A DNA stretch of 64,000 bases. It comes from Burkholderiales bacterium. GTDB lineage: Bacteria; Pseudomonadota; Gammaproteobacteria; Burkholderiales; Casimicrobiaceae. The notes below the pieces were generated by a model that had not been told where the DNA came from, searched no databases, and worked only from the letters and a program-made list of their open reading frames with translations. Location of the stretch: contig CAJPFI010000021.1 in NCBI GenBank assembly GCA_905339295.1, forward strand, positions 124,001 to 188,000. Direction: 5' to 3'. Both the position numbers and the translations under genes were made by a program. Positions within the stretch are counted from its first letter, which is position 1. Every line of letters begins with the position of its first letter. Shown piece by piece: positions 33,530 through 42,227 of this stretch.

Positions 33530-34222
33530 ATGCCCCGCCCTCCCGTCCGCCGCCCGTTCGCTCGCCTGACCGCCGACGCCCTGGCCGGCACTCCGACCGA
33601 CGCGCCGCGCCTCACCGCACGGCAGCAGCAGATCCTCGACTGGATCCGCATGCACATCGAGACGGCGGGCATGCCGCCGACGCGCGCCGAGATCGCGGCG
33701 GGCCTCGGGTTCTCGACCGCGAGCTCGGCCGAAGACCACCTGCAGGCGCTCGCGAGGAAGGGAGCGATCGAGCTGAAGCCGGGCGCCTCGCGGGGGCTCA
33801 GGCTGCGCGACCTCCCCGGCATGCCGATGCAGGGCACGCTCCCGCTGGTCGGGCGCGTCGCCGCCGGCAGCCCGATCCTCGCGGCCGAGCACATCGAGGG
33901 CCGCTACCGCGTCGATCCGGCGCTGTTCACGCCCGCCGCCGACTTCCTGTTGCGCGTGCGCGGCGCGAGCATGCAGGATGCCGGCATCCTCGACGGCGAC
34001 CTCCTCGCCGTGCACAAGACGGCGGAGGCGCGGTCGGGGCAGATCGTCGTCGCACGGCTGGGCGACGAGGTCACCGTCAAGCGGCTGAAGCGCCGCGGAC
34101 GCGACATCGTGCTCCTGCCCGAGAACGCGGCATACGCGCCGATCGAGGTCGACCCGGCGAAGACGCCGTTCGCGATCGAGGGGATCGGCGTGGGCCTCGT
34201 GCGCGCCGGCCGGGCGTTCTGA
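33530..34222 (+). CDS. lexA: LexA-family SOS repressor (LexA2, heading the mutasome operon)
   Basis: A 230-residue LexA. The winged-helix domain ([33 protein letters not shown]) is followed by a linker and the S24 peptidase domain with cleavage site Ala112-Gly113, nucleophile Ser147 (GASMQDAGI) and general base Lys184 (TVKRLKRR). An extra 25-residue Pro/Arg-rich N-terminus precedes the DNA-binding domain. It is the first gene of the lexA2-cdd1-imuA-dinB-imuB run, the arrangement seen in beta- and gammaproteobacteria where a second LexA controls mutagenic repair. The start at 33530 is the only ATG downstream of the promoter that reads into the conserved frame at a sensible length. Confidence 0.92.
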   Translation: MPRPPVRRPFARLTADALAGTPTDAPRLTARQQQILDWIRMHIETAGMPPTRAEIAAGLGFSTASSAEDHLQALARKGAIELKPGASRGLRLRDLPGMPMQGTLPLVGRVAAGSPILAAEHIEGRYRVDPALFTPAADFLLRVRGASMQDAGILDGDLLAVHKTAEARSGQIVVARLGDEVTVKRLKRRGRDIVLLPENAAYAPIEVDPAKTPFAIEGIGVGLVRAGRAF

Positions 34223-34327
34223 CGGACTTTCCCCGGCAATGAATCGATCGGTTGATTTCCATGGAAGCGACCGTTGCGGGGCCGGAAACGGGGGTCGCCG
34301 GACGCATCGGAGCAGGAAAGGATCGGC

Positions 34328-34690
34328 ATGAAAGCGAAAACCGTCTCCGCCTCCCGCGCGCGCCCGCTCCCGTCCCGCCTCGAGGACCTGCCGAACGTCG
34401 GCCCCGCGGTCGCGGCCGACTTCCGGCGGCTCGGCATCGGCACGCCCGACGAGATCCGCGGGCGCGATCCGTACATGCTCTACCACGACCTGTGCCGCGC
34501 GACGCGCTCGCTGCACGACCCGTGCCTGCTCGACACGTTCATCGCGGTCGTGCGCCACGTCGACGGCGGTCCCGCGAGGCCCTGGTGGCACTACACGGCC
34601 GAGCGCAAGCGCGTCTATCCGGGCACGTCGAATGGGGTCGAATGGGGTCAGAGCCGTAATACTCGCGACAGACCGCAGCGATTCCGATGA
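34328..34690 (+). CDS. Cdd1-like helix-hairpin-helix protein
   Basis: A 120-residue protein matching the pathogenicity-locus/Cdd1 family: LEDLPNVGPAVAADFRRLGI (a helix-hairpin-helix), then YHDLCRATRSLHDPCLLDTF and ending in WWHYTAERKR. The last 20 or so residues come from a repeat element (34641-34722) that has entered the 3' end. The start ATG at 34328 has AGGAAAGGA upstream. It sits inside the lexA2-imuAB operon, so it is probably SOS-regulated. Family members are annotated with mitomycin resistance, but the mechanism is unknown. Its stop overlaps the imuA start. Confidence 0.75.
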   Translation: MKAKTVSASRARPLPSRLEDLPNVGPAVAADFRRLGIGTPDEIRGRDPYMLYHDLCRATRSLHDPCLLDTFIAVVRHVDGGPARPWWHYTAERKRVYPGTSNGVEWGQSRNTRDRPQRFR

Positions 34691-34722
34691 CGAAACCCGA
34701 GTATTACGGCTCTGACCCCATT
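34641..34722. repeat. GGGGTCAGAGC inverted-repeat element at the cdd1-imuA junction
   Basis: Perfect 25-base inverted arms (34641-34665 and 34698-34722), beginning AATGGGGTCAGAGCCG, flank a 32-base loop. A short direct copy AATGGGGTC precedes the left arm. The imuA ATG (34687) lies in the loop. No transposase is present, so it is non-autonomous. Elements with GGGGTCAGA cores are commonly mobilised by REP-associated tyrosine transposases; that link is inference. Confidence 0.93.
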
Positions 34723-35487
34723 TCCCACCCGGCGATCTGGCGCGGCGGCGACTGCGCGCCGGAGCCGGCGAGCGTGCCGACCGGCTTCCCGGCGCTCGAT
34801 GCGGTGCTGCCGGGCGGCGGCTGGCCCGGCGCGGGGCTGACCGAGATGCTGGTCGGACGCGACGGCATCGGCGAGATCGCATTGACGCTGCCTGCGCTCG
34901 CGGCGTTGCAGCGCCTGCGTCGCGACGTCGTGTGGATCGCGCCGCCGCACCGCCCGTACGCGCCCGCGTTCGCCGCCGCGGGGCTCGACCTCGCGCGCTT
35001 CCACGTCGTGCGCTGCGCGCGGCCCGACGACGCGCTGTGGGCCTGCGAGCAGGCGTTGCGCGCGCCCGAATGCGGCGCCGCGTTCGCGTGGCTTCCGACG
35101 CACGACGAGCGCGTGCTGCGACGGCTGCAGGTCGCCGCGCGCGAAGGCCGCACGTTCGGCGCGCTGTGGCGTCGTCCCGGTGACCGCGGCGGCGCGATCG
35201 CCGCGCCGCTGCGGCTCGGCCTCGCTCCCTGCGACGGCCCGCGATCGAAGCTGCTCGCGGTGCACGTGCTGAAGCGCCGCGGCGGCGCGCTCGACCGCCC
35301 GGTGATCGTCGATGTCAGGAATCAGGAGCCGGGAATCAGGGATCCGATGCGGTGGCGGCGCGGGTGGCCGCGCACCGAGCGTGGCGAAACGCCGCCGATG
35401 CATGCACAGGAACCGATCCTGCCCCGCGACCGGCACAAGAGCTCGCCGCTGCCCCACCGCCGCACGGCCCTGTCGACTCGCTCCTGA
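34687..35487 (+). CDS. imuA: ImuA mutasome protein (RecA-like)
   Basis: A 266-residue ImuA. The core carries VPTGFPALDAVLPGGGWPGAGLTEML and the RecA-like fold, with no intact Walker A. It acts with ImuB and DnaE2 in damage-induced translesion synthesis. The first 12 residues (MTKPEYYGSDPI) are encoded by the inverted-repeat element, so the repeat has supplied the start codon. No ribosome-binding site is evident, but the ATG overlaps the end of cdd1. The C-terminal tail after LDRPVIVDV (about 50 residues, low-complexity) also looks accreted, with a GAATCAGG-type simple repeat in the DNA. Confidence 0.85.
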   Translation: MTKPEYYGSDPISHPAIWRGGDCAPEPASVPTGFPALDAVLPGGGWPGAGLTEMLVGRDGIGEIALTLPALAALQRLRRDVVWIAPPHRPYAPAFAAAGLDLARFHVVRCARPDDALWACEQALRAPECGAAFAWLPTHDERVLRRLQVAAREGRTFGALWRRPGDRGGAIAAPLRLGLAPCDGPRSKLLAVHVLKRRGGALDRPVIVDVRNQEPGIRDPMRWRRGWPRTERGETPPMHAQEPILPRDRHKSSPLPHRRTALSTRS

Positions 35488-35550
35488 TGTCCGGCGCTCG
35501 ATACGTCGCCACCCCGTCCGACCTCTGATCCCTGACCTCTGACCTCCGCC

Positions 35551-36123
35551 GTGCTCTCCCGCCACCTCCACGCGATGGCCTGCAACAATGCCTGGGCGAA
35601 CCACCGGCTGCTGACCGCGTGCATGCGGCTTTCGCCCGAGGCGTTCGCGGCGCCGCGCACGGGCTTCTTCCCGTCGATCGTCGCGACGCTGAACCATGTC
35701 CTGACCGTCGACTGGTACTACGTCGACGCGCTCGAGCGCTGGCAGCGGCATCGCGAGGCGAACCGCGACACGGCATCGTTCTTCACGCCGGAGGTGCCGT
35801 TCGGCGACTCGCGCGCGCTCCACGCTGCGCAGCGCGCCTGCGACGACCGGCTGGTCGCGCTCTGCGACGCGCTCGACGATGTTCGACTCCTCGAAAGCGT
35901 GCCGGTGATGCGCCGCGCGGGCCTCGAGCCCGAGCGCGCCGACCGCCTGCTCGCGCACCTGTTCCAGCACCAGATCCACCATCGCGGGCAGGCGCACGCG
36001 ATGCTCGCGGGCACCGACATCGCGCCGCCGCAGCTCGACGAGTTCTGGTGCGCGAACGAGGCGCACCTGCGCGCGGCGGAGCTGGCCGAGATCGGATTGT
36101 CGGAAGAGAAGGTCTGGCGCTGA
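35551..36123 (+). CDS. DinB-fold metal-dependent protein
   Basis: A 190-residue DinB/YfiT-fold four-helix protein. Likely metal ligands are His49 (ATLNHVL), His140 and His144 (HQIHHRGQAH), the usual DinB triad. The fold is distinct from the E. coli DNA polymerase DinB. In Bacillus, DinB proteins are damage-inducible and related enzymes are thiol transferases. It starts at GTG, 63 bases after imuA, and lies between imuA and imuB in the same direction, suggesting SOS co-regulation. Its molecular role is not established. Confidence 0.85.
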   Translation: MLSRHLHAMACNNAWANHRLLTACMRLSPEAFAAPRTGFFPSIVATLNHVLTVDWYYVDALERWQRHREANRDTASFFTPEVPFGDSRALHAAQRACDDRLVALCDALDDVRLLESVPVMRRAGLEPERADRLLAHLFQHQIHHRGQAHAMLAGTDIAPPQLDEFWCANEAHLRAAELAEIGLSEEKVWR

Positions 36124-36150
36124 GCGCCGCCCCACGACTCCACCCACGGC

Positions 36151-36172
36151 GTCGGGCTGAAGCCCGACCCAC
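36151..36172. repeat. Single REP-like palindrome before imuB
   Basis: One copy of GTCGGGCTGAAGCCCGAC plus the flanking CCAC, in the short gap between the DinB-fold gene and imuB. Same family as the arrays at 10592 and 18741. Confidence 0.93.
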
Positions 36173-36201
36173 ACGACCCACGGCCACGATCGCTCTACGC
36201 C

Positions 36202-37668
36202 ATGCTGTGGTCCGCGCTGCTCCTTCCCGACCTGCCGCTCGAGGTCTACGCGCGCGCATGGAGCGACGACGAGGCGGCGCGCCCGTTCGCGGTGGCGAGC
36301 GGCGGCTCGCGCCCGCAGGTCGTCGCGGCGAACGGCGCCGCGCGCGCGGCCGGCGTCAGGCGTGGCCAGCCGGTGGCCGGCGCGCTGGCGCTCGCGCCCG
36401 GGCTCCTGCTGCGCGACCACGATGCGGCGGCCGCAGCGCAGGCGCTCGAGGCGATCGCGACCTGGGCGCTCTCGTTCACGTCGACGGCGAGCCTCGCGCC
36501 GCCGCGCGCGCTGCTCGCCGAGATCGGCGGGAGCCTGAAGCTCTTCGGCGGGCTCGAGCCGCTCGCCGCGCGGATCGGGGACGGCCTGCGCGCGCTCGGT
36601 CACGCGCCCCGCATCGCGATCGCGCCGACGCCGCTCGCGGCGCTGGCGCGCGCCCGCGCGCGGCGCGACGAGCCGGTGCTCGCGTCGCATGCGCTGCCGG
36701 CGGCGCTCGCGGACGTCCCTCTCGCCGCGCTCGACCTCGACGCGCGCGCGCTCGACACGCTCGCGGCCGCGGGCGTGCGCACGATCGGCGCGGCGGAAGC
36801 GCTGCCGCGCGACGGGCTCGCGCGGCGCTTCGGCGCCGGTCTCGTCGCCGCGCTCGACCGCGCGCACGGGCGCGTGCCGGACCCGCGCCTGCCATGGACG
36901 CCGCCGCCGGCATACGCGGGCCGGCTCGCGTTGCCCGCGCCGGCGCACGACGCCGCCGCGCTCGGGTTCGCCGCGCACCGTCTCGCGCAGGAGCTCGCCG
37001 CGTGGCTCCACGCGCGCGGCCTCGGCGTGCTGCGCGCCGAGCTCGCGCTCGCGCACGAGCGCTGGCAGCACGCGCGCCTCGGCCGTCCCGCGACGACGGT
37101 CGCGCTCGGCTTCGCGTCGCCCGCCCGCGCGCCCGACCACCTCGCGATCGTGTTGCGGGAGCGGCTCGCGCGCGTCGCGCTGCCGGCGCCCGTCGAGGCG
37201 ATCGCGCTCGAGACGCGCGAGACCGCACCGCTCGCCGGCCGGCCGATGGGCCTGCTGCCGGGGGACGAACGCGACGCGGCGTCCGTGCCGCTCGTCGATC
37301 GCCTGCGCGCGCGGCTGGGCGACGCCGCGGTCGTGCGCTGCGCGACGAACGCCGAGCATCGTCCCGAGCGCGCGTCGTCCGAGTCGGCGTCGCCCGCCTC
37401 CGCGACGGCGAGGCCCGCACTGCCCGATGCGCCGCGGCCGCTCTGGCTGCTTTCGTCGCCGGTGCCGATCGGCGCATCGCTCGCGGCCACGCCGTGGGTG
37501 CTGCACGACGGGCCGGAGCGCATCGAGTCGGGCTGGTGGGATGGCCGCGACGTGCGCCGCGACTACTACGTCGCGGAAACGCCGCAGGGCGGGCGGGCGT
37601 GGATCTTCCGCGACCACCGACGCGGCACCGACGACGGCGAATGGTGGCTGCACGGCTGGTTCGCGTAA
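36202..37668 (+). CDS. imuB: ImuB, inactive Y-family polymerase homologue
   Basis: A 488-residue Y-family-like protein. The N-terminus LLLPDLPLEVYARAW replaces the catalytic acidic motif of active Y polymerases, and there is no SxDE palm motif; the segment is LSFTSTASLAPPRALLAEIGGS. This is the hallmark of ImuB, which acts as an adaptor between beta clamp, ImuA and DnaE2. A helix-hairpin-helix region and the C-terminal WWLHGWFA match the family ending. It contributes to SOS mutagenesis rather than DNA synthesis itself. Confidence 0.94.
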   Translation: MLWSALLLPDLPLEVYARAWSDDEAARPFAVASGGSRPQVVAANGAARAAGVRRGQPVAGALALAPGLLLRDHDAAAAAQALEAIATWALSFTSTASLAPPRALLAEIGGSLKLFGGLEPLAARIGDGLRALGHAPRIAIAPTPLAALARARARRDEPVLASHALPAALADVPLAALDLDARALDTLAAAGVRTIGAAEALPRDGLARRFGAGLVAALDRAHGRVPDPRLPWTPPPAYAGRLALPAPAHDAAALGFAAHRLAQELAAWLHARGLGVLRAELALAHERWQHARLGRPATTVALGFASPARAPDHLAIVLRERLARVALPAPVEAIALETRETAPLAGRPMGLLPGDERDAASVPLVDRLRARLGDAAVVRCATNAEHRPERASSESASPASATARPALPDAPRPLWLLSSPVPIGASLAATPWVLHDGPERIESGWWDGRDVRRDYYVAETPQGGRAWIFRDHRRGTDDGEWWLHGWFA

Positions 37669-37817
37669 GCGGGGTCGGACGCCGATTGCACCAGCGAGTA
37701 ACGGCGAATCACGCCACGAGCCCGGACGCAGTCGCCGACCCTGTTCACCCGCCACGTGACCGCCTCCGGGCATTCGCGCCGGAAAGGCCTCCCGCGCGTG
37801 CCCCGTACAATGCGGCG

Positions 37818-38819
37818 ATGACCGCAATCACCACGCATCCGTACTCGTCGCTCACGCCCGACCTCGTCCTCGACGCGCTCGACACGGTCGGCGTGCGCGG
37901 CGACGGCCGCCTGATCGCGCTCGGCAGCTACGAGAACCGCGTCTACCAGGTGATGCTCGACGACGGCCCGCCGGTCGTCGCGAAGTTCTACCGTCCCGCG
38001 CGCTGGACCGACGAACAGATTGCCGAGGAGCACGCGTTCGTGCGCGCGCTCGCGGACGCGGAGGTGCCGTCGGTGCCTCCGCGCGAGATCGGCGGACGGA
38101 CGCTGCACGCACACGGGGGCTTCCGGTTCGCCGTCTACGACAAGTGCGGCGGACGCCCGCCCGAGCTCGACCGCGACGGCGTGCTCGAGTGGCTCGGGCG
38201 CTTCCTCGGGCGGCTGCACGCGGTCGGCGCGGGCGGGCGGTTCGCCGTGCGGCCCGCGCTCGACGTCGACACGTTCGGCACCGCGCCGCGCGATTTCCTG
38301 CTCGCGAGCGACTTCATCCCCGCCGAACTGCGCGAAGCGTGGACCGTCGCCTCGGGGCTCGCGCTCGACGGCGTGCGGCGCGCGTTCGACCGCGCCGGGG
38401 AGATCGCGACGCTGCGGCTGCACGGCGACGTGCATCCCGGCAACGTGCTGTGGATCGACAGCGGCGCGCTGCGCGGGCCGCACTTCGTCGACTTCGACGA
38501 CGCCCGCACCGGGCCCGCGATGCAGGACCTGTGGATGCTGCTTTCGGGCGACCGCGAGTCGATGGAGCATCAGTTCGCGAAGGTGCTCGAGGGCTACGAG
38601 CGCTTCCACGGACTCGACCGGCGCGAGCTCCACCTGGTCGAATCGCTGCGCACGCTGCGCCTGCTGCACTACTCGGCATGGATCGCGCAGCGCTGGGACG
38701 ACCCGGCGTTCCCCTCGGCGTTCCCGTGGTTCGGCACGACCCGCTACTGGCAGGACCGCATCCTCGAGCTGCGCGAGCAGATCGGCGCGATGGACGAGAC
38801 GCCGCTCGTCGTGCCCTGA
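37818..38819 (+). CDS. srkA: Stress-response kinase A-like (SrkA/YihE/RdoA)
   Basis: A 333-residue aminoglycoside-phosphotransferase-fold protein kinase. It begins with the SrkA-type segment YSSLTPDLVLDAL, then LGSYENRVYQV (nucleotide loop), and the catalytic segments LHGDVHPGNVLW and FVDFDDARTGPAMQDLWMLL. SrkA is a Ser/Thr kinase linked to the Cpx envelope-stress response. ATG at 37818. It ends eight bases before the convergent MFS gene. It is unlikely to be part of the SOS operon since 149 bases separate it from imuB. Confidence 0.92.
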   Translation: MTAITTHPYSSLTPDLVLDALDTVGVRGDGRLIALGSYENRVYQVMLDDGPPVVAKFYRPARWTDEQIAEEHAFVRALADAEVPSVPPREIGGRTLHAHGGFRFAVYDKCGGRPPELDRDGVLEWLGRFLGRLHAVGAGGRFAVRPALDVDTFGTAPRDFLLASDFIPAELREAWTVASGLALDGVRRAFDRAGEIATLRLHGDVHPGNVLWIDSGALRGPHFVDFDDARTGPAMQDLWMLLSGDRESMEHQFAKVLEGYERFHGLDRRELHLVESLRTLRLLHYSAWIAQRWDDPAFPSAFPWFGTTRYWQDRILELREQIGAMDETPLVVP

Positions 38820-38826
38820 GCGCCCG

Positions 38827-40020
38827 TCAAGGCGGCGCCCGGCGGGCGAGCGAGCGCCTCGCCGCGGCGAGCGCGAGCGCAGTGAGCAGCGCGAGCGCCG
38901 CGCCCAGCGCGAACGCCGCGCGCGCGCCCGCGGCGTCCCACAGCGCGCCGGCGACGCCGCTCGCGACGAGCATCGCCGCGCCTCCCGCGAGGTTGAACAC
39001 GCCGAACGCGCTGCCGCGAAGGTCCTCGGGAGCATGCCCGGCGACCATCGCCGCGAAGATGCCCTGCGTGAGCCCCATGTGAAGTCCCCACAGCGCCGCA
39101 CCGGCGAACACGGCGACGGCTCCGGTGGCGAGTGCGAGGGTCGCGTGAGCCGTGGCAAGCGCCGCGACGCCCGCGTACAGCATCGCCGGTCCGCGGCCGC
39201 GATCGAGCGCCGCGCCGGCCGGATACGCGACCGCGGCGTAGACGAGCGTCATCGCGACCATCACCCACGGCGCGTGCCCGATCGCGATCCCCACGTCGGC
39301 GGCGCGCAGCACGAGAAACGCCTCCGAGCAGCGCGCGAGCGCCATCAGCGACGCAACGCCGGTGACCAGCCAGAACGCCCGCGGCAACCTGCGGGCATCG
39401 GAGAGCGCGAGCCTGCGGCCGCGCTGCCCCGGCGCGCGGCGCTCCGGTTCGTCGACGCCCAGCACGATCAGCGCGACGGCGAGGAATGCCGGGACCACGG
39501 CGACCCAGAACGCCATCTGGAAGTCGCCGGCGAACCACGCAAGCGCGGCGATCGCGGCGATCGGACCGAGCACCGCGCCCGCGGTGTCGAGCGCCTGGCG
39601 CAGGCCGAAGCTCGCGCCGCGAACGTCGGGCGGCGTGATGTCGGCGATCAGCGCGTCGCGCGGCGCGCCGCGGATTCCCTTGCCGACGCGGTCGGCGAAA
39701 CGCGCCGCGACGATCCATCCCAGGCCGGGAGCGAGCGCGAACACCGGCTTCGTCAGCGCCGCGAGCCCGTAGCCCGCGAGCACCAGCGGCTTGCGCCGGC
39801 CGACGGCATCGGACAGCACCCCCGAGAACACCTTGACGATCAGCGCGATCGCCTCGGCGGTTCCCTCGATCAGCCCGATCGCGAGCATCGACGCGCCGAG
39901 CCCGGCCGCGAGGTAGAGCGGCAGCAGCGCATGGACGAACTCGGACGACAGGTCCATGCAGAGGCTGACGAGCCCCAGCACGACCACGCCGCGCGGGATG
40001 CGTGCGCGCGAGGTCGTCAC
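38827..40020 (-). CDS. MFS transporter
   Basis: A 397-residue membrane protein with about 12 transmembrane segments and the MFS loop motif DRVGKGIRGAPRDALIAD between segments 2-4. The GTG start at 40020 gives a short hydrophilic N-terminus before the first segment VVVLGLVSLCMDLSSEFVHALLP; the long upstream open extension is non-conserved and overlaps the DUF1272 gene. Sequence resembles the YjiJ/Bcr-type permeases of unknown specificity common in Burkholderiales. No adjacent regulator indicates a substrate. Confidence 0.85.
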   Translation of the reverse strand: MTTSRARIPRGVVVLGLVSLCMDLSSEFVHALLPLYLAAGLGASMLAIGLIEGTAEAIALIVKVFSGVLSDAVGRRKPLVLAGYGLAALTKPVFALAPGLGWIVAARFADRVGKGIRGAPRDALIADITPPDVRGASFGLRQALDTAGAVLGPIAAIAALAWFAGDFQMAFWVAVVPAFLAVALIVLGVDEPERRAPGQRGRRLALSDARRLPRAFWLVTGVASLMALARCSEAFLVLRAADVGIAIGHAPWVMVAMTLVYAAVAYPAGAALDRGRGPAMLYAGVAALATAHATLALATGAVAVFAGAALWGLHMGLTQGIFAAMVAGHAPEDLRGSAFGVFNLAGGAAMLVASGVAGALWDAAGARAAFALGAALALLTALALAAARRSLARRAPP

Positions 40021-40066
40021 GCGTCGATCCGTGTCCGACCCGGTGTCCGACCCCGCCCGGCTCGGG

Positions 40067-40309
40067 TCAGGACGCGCAGCCGTGCGCCTTGACGACGCGC
40101 CGCGTCGAGGCCGGGTGCGTCGCGAGCTTTGCCGCGGGCCGCACCGGCCGGCGCACGAGCCCGCCACCGCAGTTGGGACAGACGCCGTGCAGCGCGTCGC
40201 GTGCGCAGTCTGCGCAGAACGTGCACTCGAACGAGCAGATCATCGCCTCGCGCGAGTCGGGCGCGAGGTCGCAGTCGCAGCATTCGCAGTTCGGTCGCAG
40301 CTCGAGCAT
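40067..40309 (-). CDS. DUF1272 Cys-rich protein
   Basis: An 80-residue DUF1272 protein: LRPNCECCDCDLAPDS, then CSFECTFCADCARD and GVCPNCGGGLVRRPVRP. Eleven Cys sit largely in CxxC pairs and probably bind two zinc ions. Function unknown; it is a very common small gene in proteobacteria. It lies 47 bases upstream of the MFS gene and just downstream of the M14 peptidase gene on the same strand. Confidence 0.9.
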   Translation of the reverse strand: MLELRPNCECCDCDLAPDSREAMICSFECTFCADCARDALHGVCPNCGGGLVRRPVRPAAKLATHPASTRRVVKAHGCAS

Positions 40310-40334
40310 CGGCTCCTCCGTCGCGTGCGCCGGT

Positions 40335-42029
40335 TCAGGAGAGGGTCACCTTCGCGCGCACGACGCCCGCCTTCTCGTGGCGCGCGACGAGGTCGACCGA
40401 CGCGCCGGCATTCGCGCGCACGACCCATTCGAGCTTCAAGCGGTCGTCGGTGACATGGTAGTCCGGCCAGAACGACACGCCGGTGTGCTTGTGCGCGCGG
40501 CCCTCGAGCTGCCCGTGCTCGTCGCGCGCCTTGCCGACGACCAGCGTCGCGCCATCGGTCAGCGCAATCTCCGCGACCAGCCCGCGCACGGTCTTTCGCG
40601 CGAGCGCGCGCTTCGACACGTAGGCCGGAAGCCAGCCCGTGTTCTGCACGACCAGCGTGACCTTCCAGGTGTCGCCCTCGCCTCCGCCGGCACGCTCGGC
40701 CCCCGCGTACACGAGCTCGAGCTTCGGCGAGACGAGCGCCTGCCAGACGATCCACGACGGAAAGCGCGCGATCTCGCGCTCGAGGAACGCGGGCGGAGGA
40801 TTCGAGAACGCGTGGAAGCGATTCCAGCCGCCGATCTCGACGCGGCCCAGCTGCGGATGGTCGAACGGCCGCCAGCCCTTGTGCGCGATGCCGCCGAGCT
40901 TCTCGTCGCTCCAACGGATGAGCTTCAGGTCGTCGCCGGGCGGGTGGTCGCGGAACCAGTCGATGTACTTGTAGTCCGTGATTCCGGCCTCGCGCATCGG
41001 CGACCAGATCTCGACCACCCAGACGAACGCTCCGAGATGCTCGTAGAGCCAGTCGAACGTGCCGCCGATCACGTCCTTCGGATGGTAACGGAAGTCGTGG
41101 TAGACCGAGATCGCCGGATAGCCGGTGCGCCGCTCGCCCTCGCGCCCCAGCGCCTGGTAGACCCACAGGTCCTCGGCGTGCATCTCGTCGTCGGACAGGT
41201 GCTCGAACGGGCGCAGCAGCACGCCGCTCCAGGTGTGGAACGTCGTGCCGCCGGTGATGTTGCGGTGATTGACGATGAAGTCCACGACCGCGCGAACCTC
41301 CGGCTCGGAGGCCGGGTACGGCCCGGCGCCGAGCTGCTCGAACTCCTGCCGCCAGCTCGCCGGGAAGTTGCGGTTGAGGTCGAGGCCCTCCTTCGCACGC
41401 TTGATGCGCAGCGTGTGGCCGTCATAGCCGTCGTAGCGCCCCTCGGGCAGGATGCGGTAGTAGCTGCCGCCGGCCTCGGCGGGAGCGCGGCGGACCATGA
41501 GTCGCGGGTCGTCGGGATGCGCCTTCCACAGCCCGTTCGCGTCCGGAATGCGCATCTGCAGGATCAGCCCGTCGCCGTCGACGTCCTCGACGACGAGACC
41601 CTCGGGCGCCACCTCGTCGAGCGGATACGGCCGCGTGCTCGAGCGGATCCACTTCGGCTGGTCGGCGAGCGCCCATTCGGCGCCGTCCGGGTTCGAGCGC
41701 GCGAGCACGTAGAACGCCCGCGTGTCGAGCGCGCGCGTCACGTCGGCGTCCGTGCCGTACTGCGTGAGGACCGTGTGCAGGAAATAGAGCGTGGCGGCGG
41801 ACGCGGCGACCTCGGTCGCGTGGATGTTGCCGTCGACCCAGAACGCGGGCTTCTCGTCGGCCGGGCCGGTCGCGGCATTGGTCACCGTCGCGAGCCACAG
41901 CTCGCGTCCCTCGTGACTCCTGCCGATCGACGCGACGCTGCAGAGCCCCGGATGGTCGCGCGCGAATCCGTGCAGCGTGTCGGTCAGCTCGGCGTAGCGA
42001 AGGAAGCGGTCGAACGGGGGAGCGGGCAT
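40335..42029 (-). CDS. M14-family zinc carboxypeptidase-like peptidase
   Basis: A 564-residue M14 protein. The zinc-binding HxxE is in WVDGNIHATEVAAS, the third zinc ligand His lies in GTTFHTWSG, and the catalytic Glu in VWVVEIWSP. The fold is followed by a C-terminal immunoglobulin-like region (about 445-564) of the kind found in M14 proteins that act on peptides or murein. There is no clear signal peptide, so it appears cytoplasmic, which is unusual for murein-acting members. ATG at 42029. Confidence 0.9.
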   Translation of the reverse strand: MPAPPFDRFLRYAELTDTLHGFARDHPGLCSVASIGRSHEGRELWLATVTNAATGPADEKPAFWVDGNIHATEVAASAATLYFLHTVLTQYGTDADVTRALDTRAFYVLARSNPDGAEWALADQPKWIRSSTRPYPLDEVAPEGLVVEDVDGDGLILQMRIPDANGLWKAHPDDPRLMVRRAPAEAGGSYYRILPEGRYDGYDGHTLRIKRAKEGLDLNRNFPASWRQEFEQLGAGPYPASEPEVRAVVDFIVNHRNITGGTTFHTWSGVLLRPFEHLSDDEMHAEDLWVYQALGREGERRTGYPAISVYHDFRYHPKDVIGGTFDWLYEHLGAFVWVVEIWSPMREAGITDYKYIDWFRDHPPGDDLKLIRWSDEKLGGIAHKGWRPFDHPQLGRVEIGGWNRFHAFSNPPPAFLEREIARFPSWIVWQALVSPKLELVYAGAERAGGGEGDTWKVTLVVQNTGWLPAYVSKRALARKTVRGLVAEIALTDGATLVVGKARDEHGQLEGRAHKHTGVSFWPDYHVTDDRLKLEWVVRANAGASVDLVARHEKAGVVRAKVTLS

Positions 42030-42136
42030 GGACGGTGCGGGCGGGACGCGAAGCGCGCAGTGTCGGGGCCGCATCGCGACGGCGTCAAGCGCCGGAGGCG
42101 CGGTTGCGCGGCCGCGGCGATCGGCATAGGGTGGCA

Positions 42137-42212
42137 ATCGGGTCAGGTTCGAGTGCGTGTTCCGCCCGATCCTCGTCGCTGCGCCCGGTCGGGAATTCGA
42201 GCATGACCCCAT
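42137..42212. repeat. Diverged GGGTCA inverted-repeat element
   Basis: Imperfect arms (ATCGGGTCAGGTTCGAGT at 42137-42154 and the complementary ATTCGAGCATGACCCCAT at 42195-42212) match at 14 of 18 positions. It lies in the gap between the M14 gene and the DUF1269-like gene. It shares the GGGTCA core with the cdd1-imuA and dnaE2 elements and is probably an older copy of the same family. Confidence 0.6.
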
Positions 42213-42227
42213 CGACCGGAGGGCATC

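Noticed and set aside
34641-34722. Insertion sequence remnant
   Set aside because: The element has inverted arms but is only 82 bases long, without any transposase fragment; it is a non-autonomous palindromic repeat instead.
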